From Cymodocea nodosa (taxonomy: Eukaryota > Streptophyta > Magnoliopsida > Alismatales > Cymodoceaceae): a DNA stretch of 64,000 nucleotides. Shown piece after piece: positions 22,201-35,500 of this stretch. The translations under genes were made by a program, and so were the position numbers. Where the stretch lies: the NCBI GenBank assembly GCA_036874045.1, contig JAZBRI010000010.1, positions 1,384,001-1,448,000 of the forward strand. The letters run 5' to 3'. Below the pieces are notes generated by a model, which made no database searches, was not told the origin of the DNA, and saw only the letters and a program-made list of their open reading frames with translations. Positions within the stretch are counted from its first letter, which is position 1. The number at the start of each line of letters is the position of its first letter.

Positions 22201-25200
22201 TAAGCCATTTATTAGGACTCCATTAGGTGCCCCAAGTTCTTTTCCATCTAAAACGTCCTTTCTTAGATCCTATCACCCAAGTAATTGAGTCAAAAGTTAG
22301 ATCTAAATGAGAAATTTAATTAGCACTTGCTGAAAATTGTTCACTTTGACCTTGTAATTCTTGATGTACCAATCACTCATAAGGATTGTAATATCTCCAA
22401 CTGGGGTATGAAATGGCACTGGGATCACATCTCTGTTGTTTATTATAATTCCTCCATAACCACCTGCAGCCTTCTGGAAATTGAAGGAAGGAAAGTAAGA
22501 GAAACTTCCAATTTGATCTTTCACTTGGAACTTGTATGTCCAATTCCAGCCGGATGGGATGGGACAATTAGTTCCGGAAACACCATCCTGCCAAGGGTTC
22601 TTTCGATGTTGTAAGCCATTCCTATAAGGTTTCGGTTAGCATTATTATTCTTCCTCACAGTACCACCACAAAAACCAAAGAAAAGGAACGCACCAGATCA
22701 CTCATACCAGGTAATAAGAAATGGCTCGTCCAGATTGTTCTGGATGTTAACAACTACATTCCAGTTTGTGGTTGCCTCAAGTATGGGTCCTGGGAACTGG
22801 CCATTGATGCCAATTACCTGCACTTACAGTTAACCAGTCTTCAGTATCTTTGTGAAAAATATCCAACGGCTCAACAATGAACATTGTTTATGCATGCATG
22901 ACTGAAATGTATTAATGAATATGCTGAAAACATCCTGTAGAGGAAAAATGACAGAAAAGGGCATAATTACTACTAAGTCCATCGACCAAAAAATATTCCA
23001 TAATGGATATAAAATTTTCAAACAAACTAAAATGACACCAATTTTATTGATTAACAATTTTCGATAACATACTACTAGGGTATACCAATAATAGAAAGTG
23101 AAGATTATCTACACTAACCTTATATAAAAGTTGCAGCATCTCAAACTTTTTCAAATTCTCATTTTATCTTAATGTGTTTTTACTTTTTTATCCACACACA
23201 ATAATATTAAATTATATTATATCCATTTAATATATTATAATATAACATATGTGCTCAAGCTTTTATTCTTTTACTTTGACCATATTACTTTTACAAATCT
23301 ATTTATTTTATTGTTATGGTCTAATTCTATTTTTCATGGATTCCACTCTTGTCCATGTTATCTTTTTGAAATTGCCCATGTTATATGTTAAAATGTTGAG
23401 ATATTATGTGTGTTATACGTAGATTTAGTCTCACATTGCTAATATATTTTTGTCTTTTTTATATAACCTTATATATAAAGTTCCTTATGTTTGAATCATT
23501 AACTTCCACCTATTTCTTATTGTTAGAACATAAGAAATGGGTAGAAGTTGTATTTGATTCATAAGTAAATAAAATCTATATATATAAATGCTACATAAAA
23601 AAGAAAAAAAGACTATAAACTATGTGTGACTAAAACTTATAACACAAAACTTTAATATATTATTTACTCTAACATTTTCCTTCAAGTTGGAGCATCCAAC
23701 TTAAAACAAATTCGTAAATAAGTAAACTTCGATAAAATAAATACAGATACATAGTAGACAAATATAACTTAAAGTAGAAATAATATTTTGCAAACAAGAA
23801 AAATGATGAAACTCTAATTGACCACACTAAAACAAGTATAGATACTAATATGTTGTTGACATCATTAAATTAAATCAACATATGTATGCCTGCACATGCT
23901 AAGAAGACTTGCACACATGCTTTTACAATATATCATCAATCATCCAATAAATGTGTAGATTGATAAATGTAAGGGTTTGTAGAGGGTTGCATAAGGTAGA
24001 CAAATAATGAGAGAGATGAAGAACGCATTCACAAAACACAAGCACACTCAATACAGCAAGATTTTACATGGTTCACCTTTAGGCTACGTCTATGGATAAT
24101 GAAGAGGGAGGAGCTTTACCATTTTCAGATTTGTACAGATGAGATGCATTTCAGCATTCCTAGGAACCCTATTTATAGGTTTTACAGCATCATCAGTTAC
24201 AAAAAAAAAGTCTGTTATGGATTAAAGTACATAACGTTCAGAGAACATTTGTTACATGTGAAGACAAAAAACTGAAACAGTTTTTAGCACATTCAAGTAG
24301 TTATAATGTACATGAATGTCTATTCAAGTCACCTCAACAATCCTCCTTCTTGACTTGAACATTTCTTCATCAGCAACAAACCCTAATTAGGGCTATTTCC
24401 AATTGTAAATGTATAGCAAGTCAAGGCAATGCTTGAACTTGCCTTTTGTTACTCCTTTGGTGAATATATCAATAGGATTATCATGAGTAGATACCTTTTT
24501 GACGTTAATTCTTCTTTGAACTCTTAAAAAATGATAGCGGACATCAATGTACTTAGTCCTTTTATGATGAACCTAATCTTTTACTAAGCAGACAATACTA
24601 AAACTATCATAATACACAATAACTGGTCTTTGCAACCATCCCAAATCTTCTAAGAGCCCTTTCAACCAGATTCCCTCCTTTGCTGCTTTAGTTAAAGTCG
24701 TATATTCTACCTCTATTGTGGAGAGAGACAATTGGCTGAAGTGTATCTTTCCAACTTACTATAATACTTGCAACTATGAAAACATAACCAAACATAGATT
24801 TTCTTTGATCTATATTAACTGCAAAGTCTGAGTCAGAAAATCCTACAATAGTGCAATTCACATTTTTCCCATAAATCAACCTCACATTAGAAGTTCCTTT
24901 TAGGTATCTCAAAATTCTTTTCACAGCCATTCAATATTCTTTACCTAGATTGGACATAAAACGACTAATAATACTAACTAAAAATGTATATCCAACCAAA
25001 TACAAACCATAACATATATTAGACTACCTATTGCATTAGAATAAGGTACACATTTTATAAATGAAATTTCAGATTCAATACTTAGAGACATATCTGAAGA
25101 GTGTGGCTAACTGTTTCTTCAGATATGTACTGAATCAAGAAGAGTTTGGCTGCAGAGTGTGGCTGACTGTCTGATGTCTTGCTATTCCATTCTCACCGTA

Positions 25201-28200
25201 GAAACTATTGAAGTCACTGGAACAAAATTCAAGGCCATTGTCAATTCAAAGTCTTTTTGCCTTCCTTCTTGTTTGATTTTCAACCAAAACCTTCTAATCC
25301 TTGAAATATTTGAAGGCTTCATTTTTCTATTTCATAACATACACTCATACCATTCTAGAGAAGTCATCAATAATAGATAAAAAGTACCTTGACCTACTTA
25401 GAGATGAGTGTTGAGCTAACCTTTAACAATCTGCATAAACATAATCTAATGTTCCGTTGGTGATGTGTTCAGCTTGTCCAAACTTTACCCATTTGTGCTT
25501 CCTATAGATGTAATGCTCATAAAGGTCAAAATCAATTATTTTTTGTCCCAATAGAAGTCTCCTTTTACTGAGCACGTTCATTCCTTTCTGACTGAGATAA
25601 GCAATCTCATGTGCCACAATTTGATCTGAAAAGACAGATCTGATTGAGTTGCTATAGTAGTAGTTCCTCCAAGAGTTTTGCCTTGTAGGACATAGGATGG
25701 TCTATTCTTGATTCTCTTCATAACTATCATTGCACCTTTGGTTATATAGAGAACTCCTCTTCCTAAATACTTGTATCCTTTGTTATCAAGTACAAGGAAA
25801 TAAGATTTTTTCCCAAGGGACATAATGAACCCCTTCTAAGGTTCTAATAGATCCATTAAACATTTGAATTTGAATTGAACCAACTCCTGATACCTTGCAA
25901 ATGCTATTGTTTTTCATAGACACAACACCTCCATTCACCTCCTCATATGTATTAAACCACCCTCTATGTAGACACATATGATGAGATGCTCCTAAATTTA
26001 AACATCCAATAGTCAAATGGATCTAGATAATCTGTCACAGTAAAGCAACATCATTTTTTGAGAATGTCTCTTCCTATGTAGCTGTAGCTTGAGGTTTATT
26101 TTAGGCAGTCAATCTTCCAATGCCCAAGTTCCTTATAATAATTGCAGATGACTTTAAGGTTTGAAAATCTACCTTTAGATTTTCCTTCCCACTTCCCCTT
26201 TTTCTCCATTTTCTCTTGTCTTCCCTTGGTTTTTTCAATTGCAACCAGACTAGTTACTACTGTGTCATTTCTAGGGTTGATGGTCATGTGCCTTAATTCC
26301 CATACAAACATGATCGAACCTCCTCCAATGATATAGAATATTTACCAATCACAAATGATTGCATAAAGTTCTCATACGACTAAGGAAGAAAGACCAACAA
26401 AAGTAAAATAGCATTTTCATCTTTAACTTTAACATCTATATTTCTCAACTCTATAAAAATGGTATTTAATTGATCTAAATAAAACTTTAGGGGCATACCT
26501 TCCTTCATTCGGAAGGAGAAAAGTTGTTGCTTCAATAATAGCTTATTAGTCAAAGACTTAGTCATATATAATGACTTAAGTTTTGTCCATAAGCCCACAA
26601 CAGTAGTCTGATATGCCTTTTCTATTATAACCTCATTAGCAAGACAGGAGTATAGTAAAATGAGTCTTCTCCTCTTGAACTTTGAATTCATCGTCACCAA
26701 GGAAATCAAACTTTTCTCTTGATAGTGGCGTTCAAATGCTCTATTACTTTAATAAGGCTTTCACCTTAATCTATCACAAGCTGAAACTATTTTTACTAGT
26801 AAATTTTTCTACTTTAACACTGTAAGATGTCATATTTCCCTTAACCTCGCTCTGATACCAATTCGTTACAAGGGTTTGTAGAAGATTGTATAAGGTAGAA
26901 AAATAATGAGAGATGAATAACACACTTACAAAACACAAACACACTCAAGACTACAAGATTTTACATAGTTCATCCTTAGGCTACGTCCATGGCTGATGAA
27001 GAGGGAGGAGTTTCACTATTTTTAGATTAGTACAAATGAAAATTTTCAAATGAGATGCATTTCAACATTCCTAGGAATCCCATTTATAGGTTTTACAGCA
27101 TCATCAGTTACAAAAAACAGAGTCTGTAACGTATGGATTAAAGTCTATAACATTCAGAGAACATTTGCTACATGTGAAGACAAAAAATTGAAATAGACTT
27201 CAGCACATTCAAGTAGCCATAATGCTATGTGAATGTCTATTCAAGTCACCTCAACATGGGGCCAATGATAATGGTTGGGAGTGAAGAGGGTGACAACTAA
27301 GATTTTCTTCCATACAAAATCTTTTACACTTTTTGAACTCTTAAAACTTATTCTCTAATATCATGTTAAAACATAAGAGATGAGTGAAATTTATGTTTCA
27401 TTCATAAGCAAACAAAACATCTATATATAGAAGCTACATAAAGAAGACAAAAACACTATAAGCAATGTAGAACTAAATCTATTTATATGAAACTCTAATA
27501 TATTACTTATGTTATGAAAATCTTTCTTATGAGGTTTTGATGAAACAAAACTTAATGATATATATTTAAATAGAAATTATGTATAAATAGGAAATTAGAA
27601 TATTTTATAGATTGTCATTGAAAATGGTCTATTGGTCGGTAAATTGACATGTCATTATTAGATCAATAGGAACTTTTCTAAATTACTAGAATAAAAAATC
27701 GACATACCATATCTATAAACAACATGCAATTTCTAGTTGAATAATAACTTGGTAAAGTTATTAGACCAATTTTCGATAATTGTCGAGTCCAACAGCATAT
27801 CATTCTTAGATATATAGTATTTAATTGAAGTCTCTTAATAGAAAAATGATACACCATTACTAGACAACAATACACCATTTAATCATCTATAGGTGAAAAA
27901 GATCAAATGACATACCAATTGTGCTATCAGCCTACTGTTTTATGCATATAGATGTTATATGCTTCTAGTGAATAAAAGATGCACTCAAATAGATAATACA
28001 CCATTTATTCTTAAAATAGTCAAAAATGAACAAATAATATACAAATTGTGTCACCAATATACCATTTTCTATAAGAAGATTTAATAGAATCTAAAGATTG
28101 GATGATTTGATATTTTTATTTATATACCAATTAAATAACAACTTGTAGATATTTGAAAAATGACATACCAGTACAACGAATGACATATCGATCAATGAAA

Positions 28201-29484
28201 GACATGTGTAGAACAAAATGTTTAATTAAGAGATATGCTAAAATTCAAATAATGGCATACCAATTTGTTACAGATCCTGATAGATATTATTTCCATATTT
28301 TAAAACCCTAATTGTCATCTTATATATACAAGTGCTCCTACATTGTGAAGGTTGACATCTTCATGTAATTTCATGTCAACAATACTTAGAACTTCTAAAT
28401 AACAACTTATTGAGGTATTCAAAGGCTAGAAAAAAGATCATACAAGGTAAAGATTGAAGATTACATGTTGCTACATTCAAGTTTCATATGAAATATGTCT
28501 AAAAGAGTTAAACAATTTTGATTCCACAAAGGTTAAGTGAAGCTTAGATGACAAAGAAGTTGAAGAATTATTTTGTGATTTAGTTTATTGTAATTAGGTT
28601 TAAACATTATTATTTTAAAATTTATTTTTAAACTTTAATGTTGAAAAACCTATCTTATTGGGTTATGGTGAGAAACACATTGATTTTGGTGTAATCACCT
28701 TAGGTTGAGGTGGAACTCCTAAGGTTGGGAGTGATTTGACATTTAGGAGGGGTTTGTGCACTCGAAATCTGACGGAATTGAAATTTTTTTTCGTCAAATT
28801 CTAAGTTATGAGGTGTTTGTGCATTTTGAAATTCAATCATGTGTAAAGATTGGAAAAATGAATTCTCAACTTAAAAGGTCGGAATTCATTTTCTGAAAGA
28901 CCACTCAACGTTCGCCCTTGCACTTGCCTACACCCTCCACGCGAAGATTAGTCTGCCTCTCCTTTTTCCTCGCCATGGTCTTCTCCACGTGGGAGACCAA
29001 GATTTGGGTTTCGGGGGTTGATGGTGCCTCCGCCACCTCCATGACTCCTTTTTTGTTCGCTCCCCCTTTGTCAAACAACACTACCGAGCAAATGGGGCTC
29101 GTAGTGGTGGTTGGTCGGCATCAAATTGTTGCTCTGCTTCCCCACAGAATTACGTCTTCGGAGGTACCCAACCTGGGAGCGGTGTAGGGCCTAATTAAGA
29201 AACAGGCAACGGAAGTGCATAGGGTTTTCCTGTTACTGAAGAGGGAGTAGTGTGTGTTGGTAGTGTGTGTTGGTAGTGGTTGCCACCGCTGCAGCCGTGG
29301 AAGTAGAGAAGGCAAAGGTAGAGGTACTCATGCTCACCTCAGGGGAGGAAGTCGACCTTGAACTATTCCTACAGTTGTTCTTGCTATTTGTTTGTATAGG
29401 TTGTTAGATTTTGTGGCAGAGGCTGAATGTACGTTTTAACGTTAAATTAATTGATAATAAACAAAATAAATCAACGTTTGTATA

Positions 29485-29519
<35 letters not shown>

Positions 29520-32500
29520 ATAGTGTAAAAAATATTTCTAACTTTTGCTTCTGACTTGATCACTTCACTTGTAACTGTTATATAAAATCCAAATGGGTGA
29601 ATTCCAAAATGGTGCTGACATGGTGTTTATAAAAAATGGTTACTGGCTGATTTCATTATATTACTATCACGTTCTTGATTAATTAGGCTCCCATGTGCAT
29701 CCAACATGAACACACTTCTCCTCTCCTAGAAAAAACAAAACAAAATTCAAATTTCTGTAATTTTTTATTTATTTTATATAATGATATACTTTATTAATTG
29801 ATAAATGATATATAAAAAATTAATTTAATAATATATTCATTTATTAATGTAAATAATTCATTCCTTGATTAATTATATTTTCACTAATTAATTTAATTCT
29901 TTACTTAACTTTATTAAAAATCAATTCTATTCAATTCTGTCATGTGCACGAACAATTAAATTTCAATTTTCGTCAAATTCCTAAACATATACAAACACCT
30001 AGATTTTGAATTCTTTTCATTAAATTCTGTAGAATTCAAATTTCAGGTGCACAAACAGATCCTTAGGAAAGTATTTACCAAGTGGAGGTTTATGCTAAAC
30101 CCATAAGGTAACACAAAAAAGTTGCAGTATTAACTTAGAGAACACTAAAGATTATAGTGTTAACTTTAATACACTAGATGTTGCAATGTTTTCCCACAAA
30201 ACATCGAGTTAAGGGCTAAATGTTAAGTCTAGAAAAACACTAAGGTGGAGTTTGTGCACTCAATAGCAAAATTGAAAATTTTTTTCACCAGATTTTAAGT
30301 GAAGGGTGTTTGTGCATATTGAGAATTTGAATTCTAAAACAACATAAAGTTGGGAAAATGAATTCCCAACTCAAAAGGTGCGAATTCATTTTCCTAGCCT
30401 ACCTAACCCTCACAACTTCTAACACCTACCACTCCCCTCCAAACCCCTACCACTCTTGATTGTAGTGTTTTGCTCCTGTTGTCCAATCGCAAGTGCCCAA
30501 CACTCCTTTCTATTGTCATTGATGCTCCTCTCCACATCATGCTCACCTACCATCTGCTTGTCATTTGGTTACAAGTGTCCGACACGACCCTAGTCTAGTG
30601 GACTCCAGTCAAGCTCTCAATTGTAGTGTTCGACATCTTGCTCACTTACTAACGCTCCTTCAATCTCAAGCCCTCCCTACTCAAGGCTCCTCTAATGTCG
30701 CCCTCCCTAGTTGATGTCTTGTAATCGAGCCCTCTAATCAATGCTTTCTAATCAAGTCCTGCTATTCCACCTCCAGTCGAACCCTCCCAAGTTGGCGCCA
30801 TTTGAAGGTAAAATCAAGCTCCTCTAGTGTATGGTTATTTAGTATTTAGATAGTTGTTTTAGGTTCATGTGTAGGTTTGTTTGAGATTCTCTTTCTCCTC
30901 ATTTTTCTTCTCATTTTATAGTGTCATCTCCTCGATAGGATTCATAAATACTATAGTTTGATTGTTTTCATATATGATAGGATTGATAAATACTATAGTT
31001 TGATTGATGAAAATAACTCAATCTATTGGATGCCTATGTTTCTTCGTCAAAATGAAATCTTTGCAAGACATACAAAAGAATGAACCTATGAATAAGTTGA
31101 AATATGAAAATTGTAAACTGTAATTGTTGGAAGACATACTCCTTTGTTGCTGATAATTAACAAGACTCCTTACAAATTTAGTTTTATATGATTTTATATT
31201 TTTAATTATTTTACGAATTTTATATTATCACTAAAAAGACTAATCATTGGTAAATTAGTTAACCAACGATTCTATTGTTGGTAAAGAATTATTGATTAAC
31301 TAGTTTACCAACGATTGCATATTTTAGGCGATTTCTGTAAACTTAGTTTATTTCATTCCATTGTTAAGAATGTATTGAAACTTTAATTATTTCTACACAG
31401 TTTTGATCTAACCAAACATCATTTGGTTTTTTTATTAAAAAAATAAAATTTAAATAAAAAAGTTCGATCTATACTTCAGTCAAACCAATATCCTTTGGTT
31501 TTTTTATTAAAAAGAAGGAAAAATTTTAAAAAGAATGTTTAGTCTACAATGCTTCAGTTTAATCAAACATCCTTTGGTTTTTTTATTAAAAAAAAGGAAA
31601 AAATAGGATAAAAATGTGTCTTTAACCAAACTTCATGATTGGGTTGTTAATAAAAGTATTACTCTCATCACTCTAAACTGGTACATACATAGTAATTTCA
31701 TATCTATAAATATTCATAAACACATAAGTTACAACTAAAAAATTGTATCAAGGTTATATATATATAACATAATTTCATAAGAATACATGGAATAGATGGA
31801 TGATCTAAATAAAATAATGACATGCTTAATTAATTGATAAATGATATATACATATTTAATTTAATAATATGTTAATTGATTAATGTAAATAATTAATTCA
31901 TTAATTAATTATATTTTCACTAATTACTTTAATTCATTACTTAACTTCATTAAAAATCAATTTCATTCAAATCTGTCATGTGCATAAATACCTGAATTTC
32001 AATTTCCATTAAATTTCTAAACATGCACAAATACCTAAATTTCTATTTTTTTCTGTCAAATTTTGTAGAATTCAAATTTCATTGAAATTTAAATTTTATG
32101 GAATTCAAATTCTAAGTGTACAAATAGATCATAAATATAAATGTTAGTGTTAAACCTATAAAAATATTAGATTTAGTAAATAGACACAAATGAGAAATTT
32201 GTAGAGTAGATGTACTTAATTTGAAAATCATTATAAATCTCTTATATCTATTACTTTATAATGTGCTTTCCCTTTTCTTTGTAATTTCCCTCTACTTTTG
32301 TGTGTATCATTTTCAATATCAAACAATTTTCAAATAAAGTATTTATTTGAATTGATTTTATCAAAATAATTCTAAAATTATTAAATTTCACTATTCATCC
32401 TTTTTCCAGTGAAGCAAATTGATCTTGATAATTTACTTTAACATTGTTAATTTTATCTTCTCTAACATAACCTTTATATATAAAGCTCCTTATATTCATT

Positions 32501-35500
32501 AACAAATCATTCAACTTCCACATATTTCTTATATTTTCACATGATATCAAAACTTAGGTTTTAAGAATCTAAAAATTTGAAAGATCAAGGTGAAAAAGGA
32601 GAGAAATCCTAACCATTACCCTCCTCCCAACTATTAGCAACTTAGTTTCTAGGTTATTGATGTCTTTCCTCTCATGTCTAGGCCCCTCTTTCACCTTTGA
32701 CTCTAGTCTTATCTTCTTCCTCTATCTCACCTATCTACGATGGACCACTACCACCTTCAACCTCTACCTCCTACCCCTATTTCATATTGTTAAGATGTAT
32801 ATGCTTATTAGATGGATAAGTGGTGATATTATAAGAGATAAGCTAAAAAATAAATTTATTAGAAATAAGTAAAGGTTGCACCAATTAAAGAAAAGAGAAA
32901 ATTAACTTAAGTAGTCTGACTATATCTTTAGGAGACCAAAGAATACACTAGTTAAGAGAGAATAATTAATTAATAAAGAAACTAAAAGTAAGGATAGATT
33001 TAAAAATACTTAATTAAGAATTGTAAGAAAATATTTAAATTTATGTACTTTAACAGGTAATTTGACTAAATAAAAATACATGGAAGAAAATAATTCATAT
33101 GGTCAATGCTATATAGTGAGATTATGACTTAGATTATTGTTGTTTAAGTAAGAAAATTTTGAATAGATTAATTGCATTACAAAAATCCTCACATGATAAA
33201 TTTAGATTTAAGATATGTATTTAAAGGCATTCCCTATGAAAATGGCTTTATTAGATCATCCACCAATGAAAGGTATGTTTTTATTAAGAAGAACCAAAAT
33301 AAAATGATTTATGTACTACAAGATAATAGAGATTTGATATCAAAGACTAATACCCTTAGGCCTAATGTGATATAGGCAACAAAATCATTACTCTCTTCTT
33401 GTATTATAAGTTAGAATTAAAAAGAAATTAAAATGGATTATTGATAGTAGACGTTCAAGGTACATAACCAATAACTATATTTGATTAAGCTCATTAAAAA
33501 CTTGTGACGATGGAAATGTAACTTTTATAGATGAAGGAAAAGGAAAGATTGTTGAAATTGGAAATGTCAATAATTCTCTTGCCCTTTATTAAGAATATGC
33601 TATTAACTAATGGCTTAGAATAAAATTTAATAAGTGTTAGTCGATTGTGTGATTGTAGTTATAAAGTTACTTTTGGCTTAGATGATTACTTCATTCTAAA
33701 TACGTACACAAATGAGGTAAAATTTCTAAGATAGAAAACATAATATTTATATTGTTGATGTCTCTAATAGACCTACCTTTAGTGATATCTACTTAATTTC
33801 TTCTAATAATGAATCATAGTTATGGTATAGAATATTAGGTCATGCAAGTATAAAATAAATTGGTAAATTAGTTAAAAATAATCTTACTGTTGGTTTACCT
33901 AAAATAATTTCATTAAAGACAAAATTTGTAATGCATGTGAATTTAGAAAGTATAGAAAATCTTCATTTAAATCAGAAGATGTTAAACAAGTAGACCATTA
34001 AAATTGATTCACATAGATTTGTTAGGTTCAATTAGGACGTTATAAGTTTAGGTGATAAAGGATGGGTTTGTGCTTTTTGATGCTTATAGAAAATTTACAT
34101 ATGTAAGTTTTGTTGTAAATAAAAGTGATGTCGTTGGTAAATTCAATAAATTTTGTTAAAAACATAAAATGAAAAGGAATAAAAAAATTTGAAAATTAAA
34201 AGTGATCATGAAAATAAATTTGGAAATGAAGAATTTCAAATTTTTTTAGGAGAACAAGGTATAGATCATAGTTTTTCTTTCCCCAAAACTTATCCTAAAA
34301 TGAGATTATAAAATAGAAAAATGTCATTAAAAAAATGACTAGAAATATATTACGTGAAAATGACCACTCTAACTATTTGTAAGTGGAAGTCATTAATATA
34401 GCTTGTTACATAGTGAATACCTAATTTTAGAAAAGACTCCTTTTGAGATTTGATATGATAAATTACCTAAGATTTCATACTTTAAAGGCATTTAGAAGTA
34501 AAAACTTCATCTTAAACACTAAAAATCCTTGAGGCAAATTTGAGCCAAATTTGGACAAGGGAACCTCCATAAGATACCCCACTACAAGTAAGGTATATAA
34601 GATTTACAATAAGAAGTCTTTAACCATAGAAGAAACCTTATAAGTCAAATTTGATGAACATACCCAAAATCTAAGATCATAGATGAAGATGACAATAATG
34701 AATTCTAGACGAACACCATATAAGAAACTTAATGAACAAGAAGTAGAAGAAGAATCTTAGGAGCATGGCCAACCATATAAGGACATACCTTACATATGAC
34801 CTTTCATGGTTAGTCATCCAAACAAGAAAATTATAGGAGATTTGTTTAAGGTTGTATAAACAAAAACTAGAATTATAGTTGAGTGTGCACATTATGCTCT
34901 TATTTCAACCATAGAGCCTAAAAGTATTAACAAAGTTTACAATGATGAATTTTGAATTCATACAATGTAATAAGAGCTAAATCAATTTGTTAGGCATATA
35001 TGAGAGCTTATTCCAATGTCAATGAATCATACCAATATTGTAATAAATAGATTTTTAAGACTAAATTAGATAAGTTGGGTAATGTAATTATAAATAAAGC
35101 TATACTAATACGCAAACCCAACTCAACAGCCTCAACTCAACCTGACCCATCCCCAACCCGTCTCTCTCTTCCCTCAAACTATCTTCACGTACAACGAGAG
35201 GTGTGGCCATAATTTTGTAGGCTCAACCTAAAAACCTCGACCTATTTTGACTCATCCCCAACCCATCTTTCCCTCCTCCAAACTATCTCCATGCACAGTG
35301 ATGGTCGTGACGATAATTTTACAATTTTAACTCAATAACCTTAGCCTAGCCCAACCCATCCCCAACCTATCTCTCCCTCTCTCAAACTATCTCCACATAT
35401 AGCAAAGGGTGTGGTGGTAATTTTATAGGCCCAACTCGAACTATCTCCACACACAGCAAGAGACGTGTTAGTCATTTTGCAGGCTTAGCCCTAACCTAGC

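Larger units (their letters stand above)
23521..27514 (-). mobile_element. Old copia element (minus) hosting a second nested copia
   Basis: The 3' LTR at 23521-23674 (TGTTAGAACATAAG…TCTAACA) matches a decayed 5' LTR at about 27364-27514. A decayed primer-site complement (ctctaatatca, 27353-27363) sits inside the right LTR, and a purine-rich strand complement (ttttccttcaagttgg) sits inside the left one. Almost all of its own body is lost; 23675-23967 and 27257-27352 are what remain around the nested element. No coding region of its own is recognised. Confidence 0.6.

Noticed and set aside
23963-27261. Target-site duplication for the nested copia at 23968-27256
   Set aside because: The flanks (ataaa and tgggg) do not match, so none is claimed.
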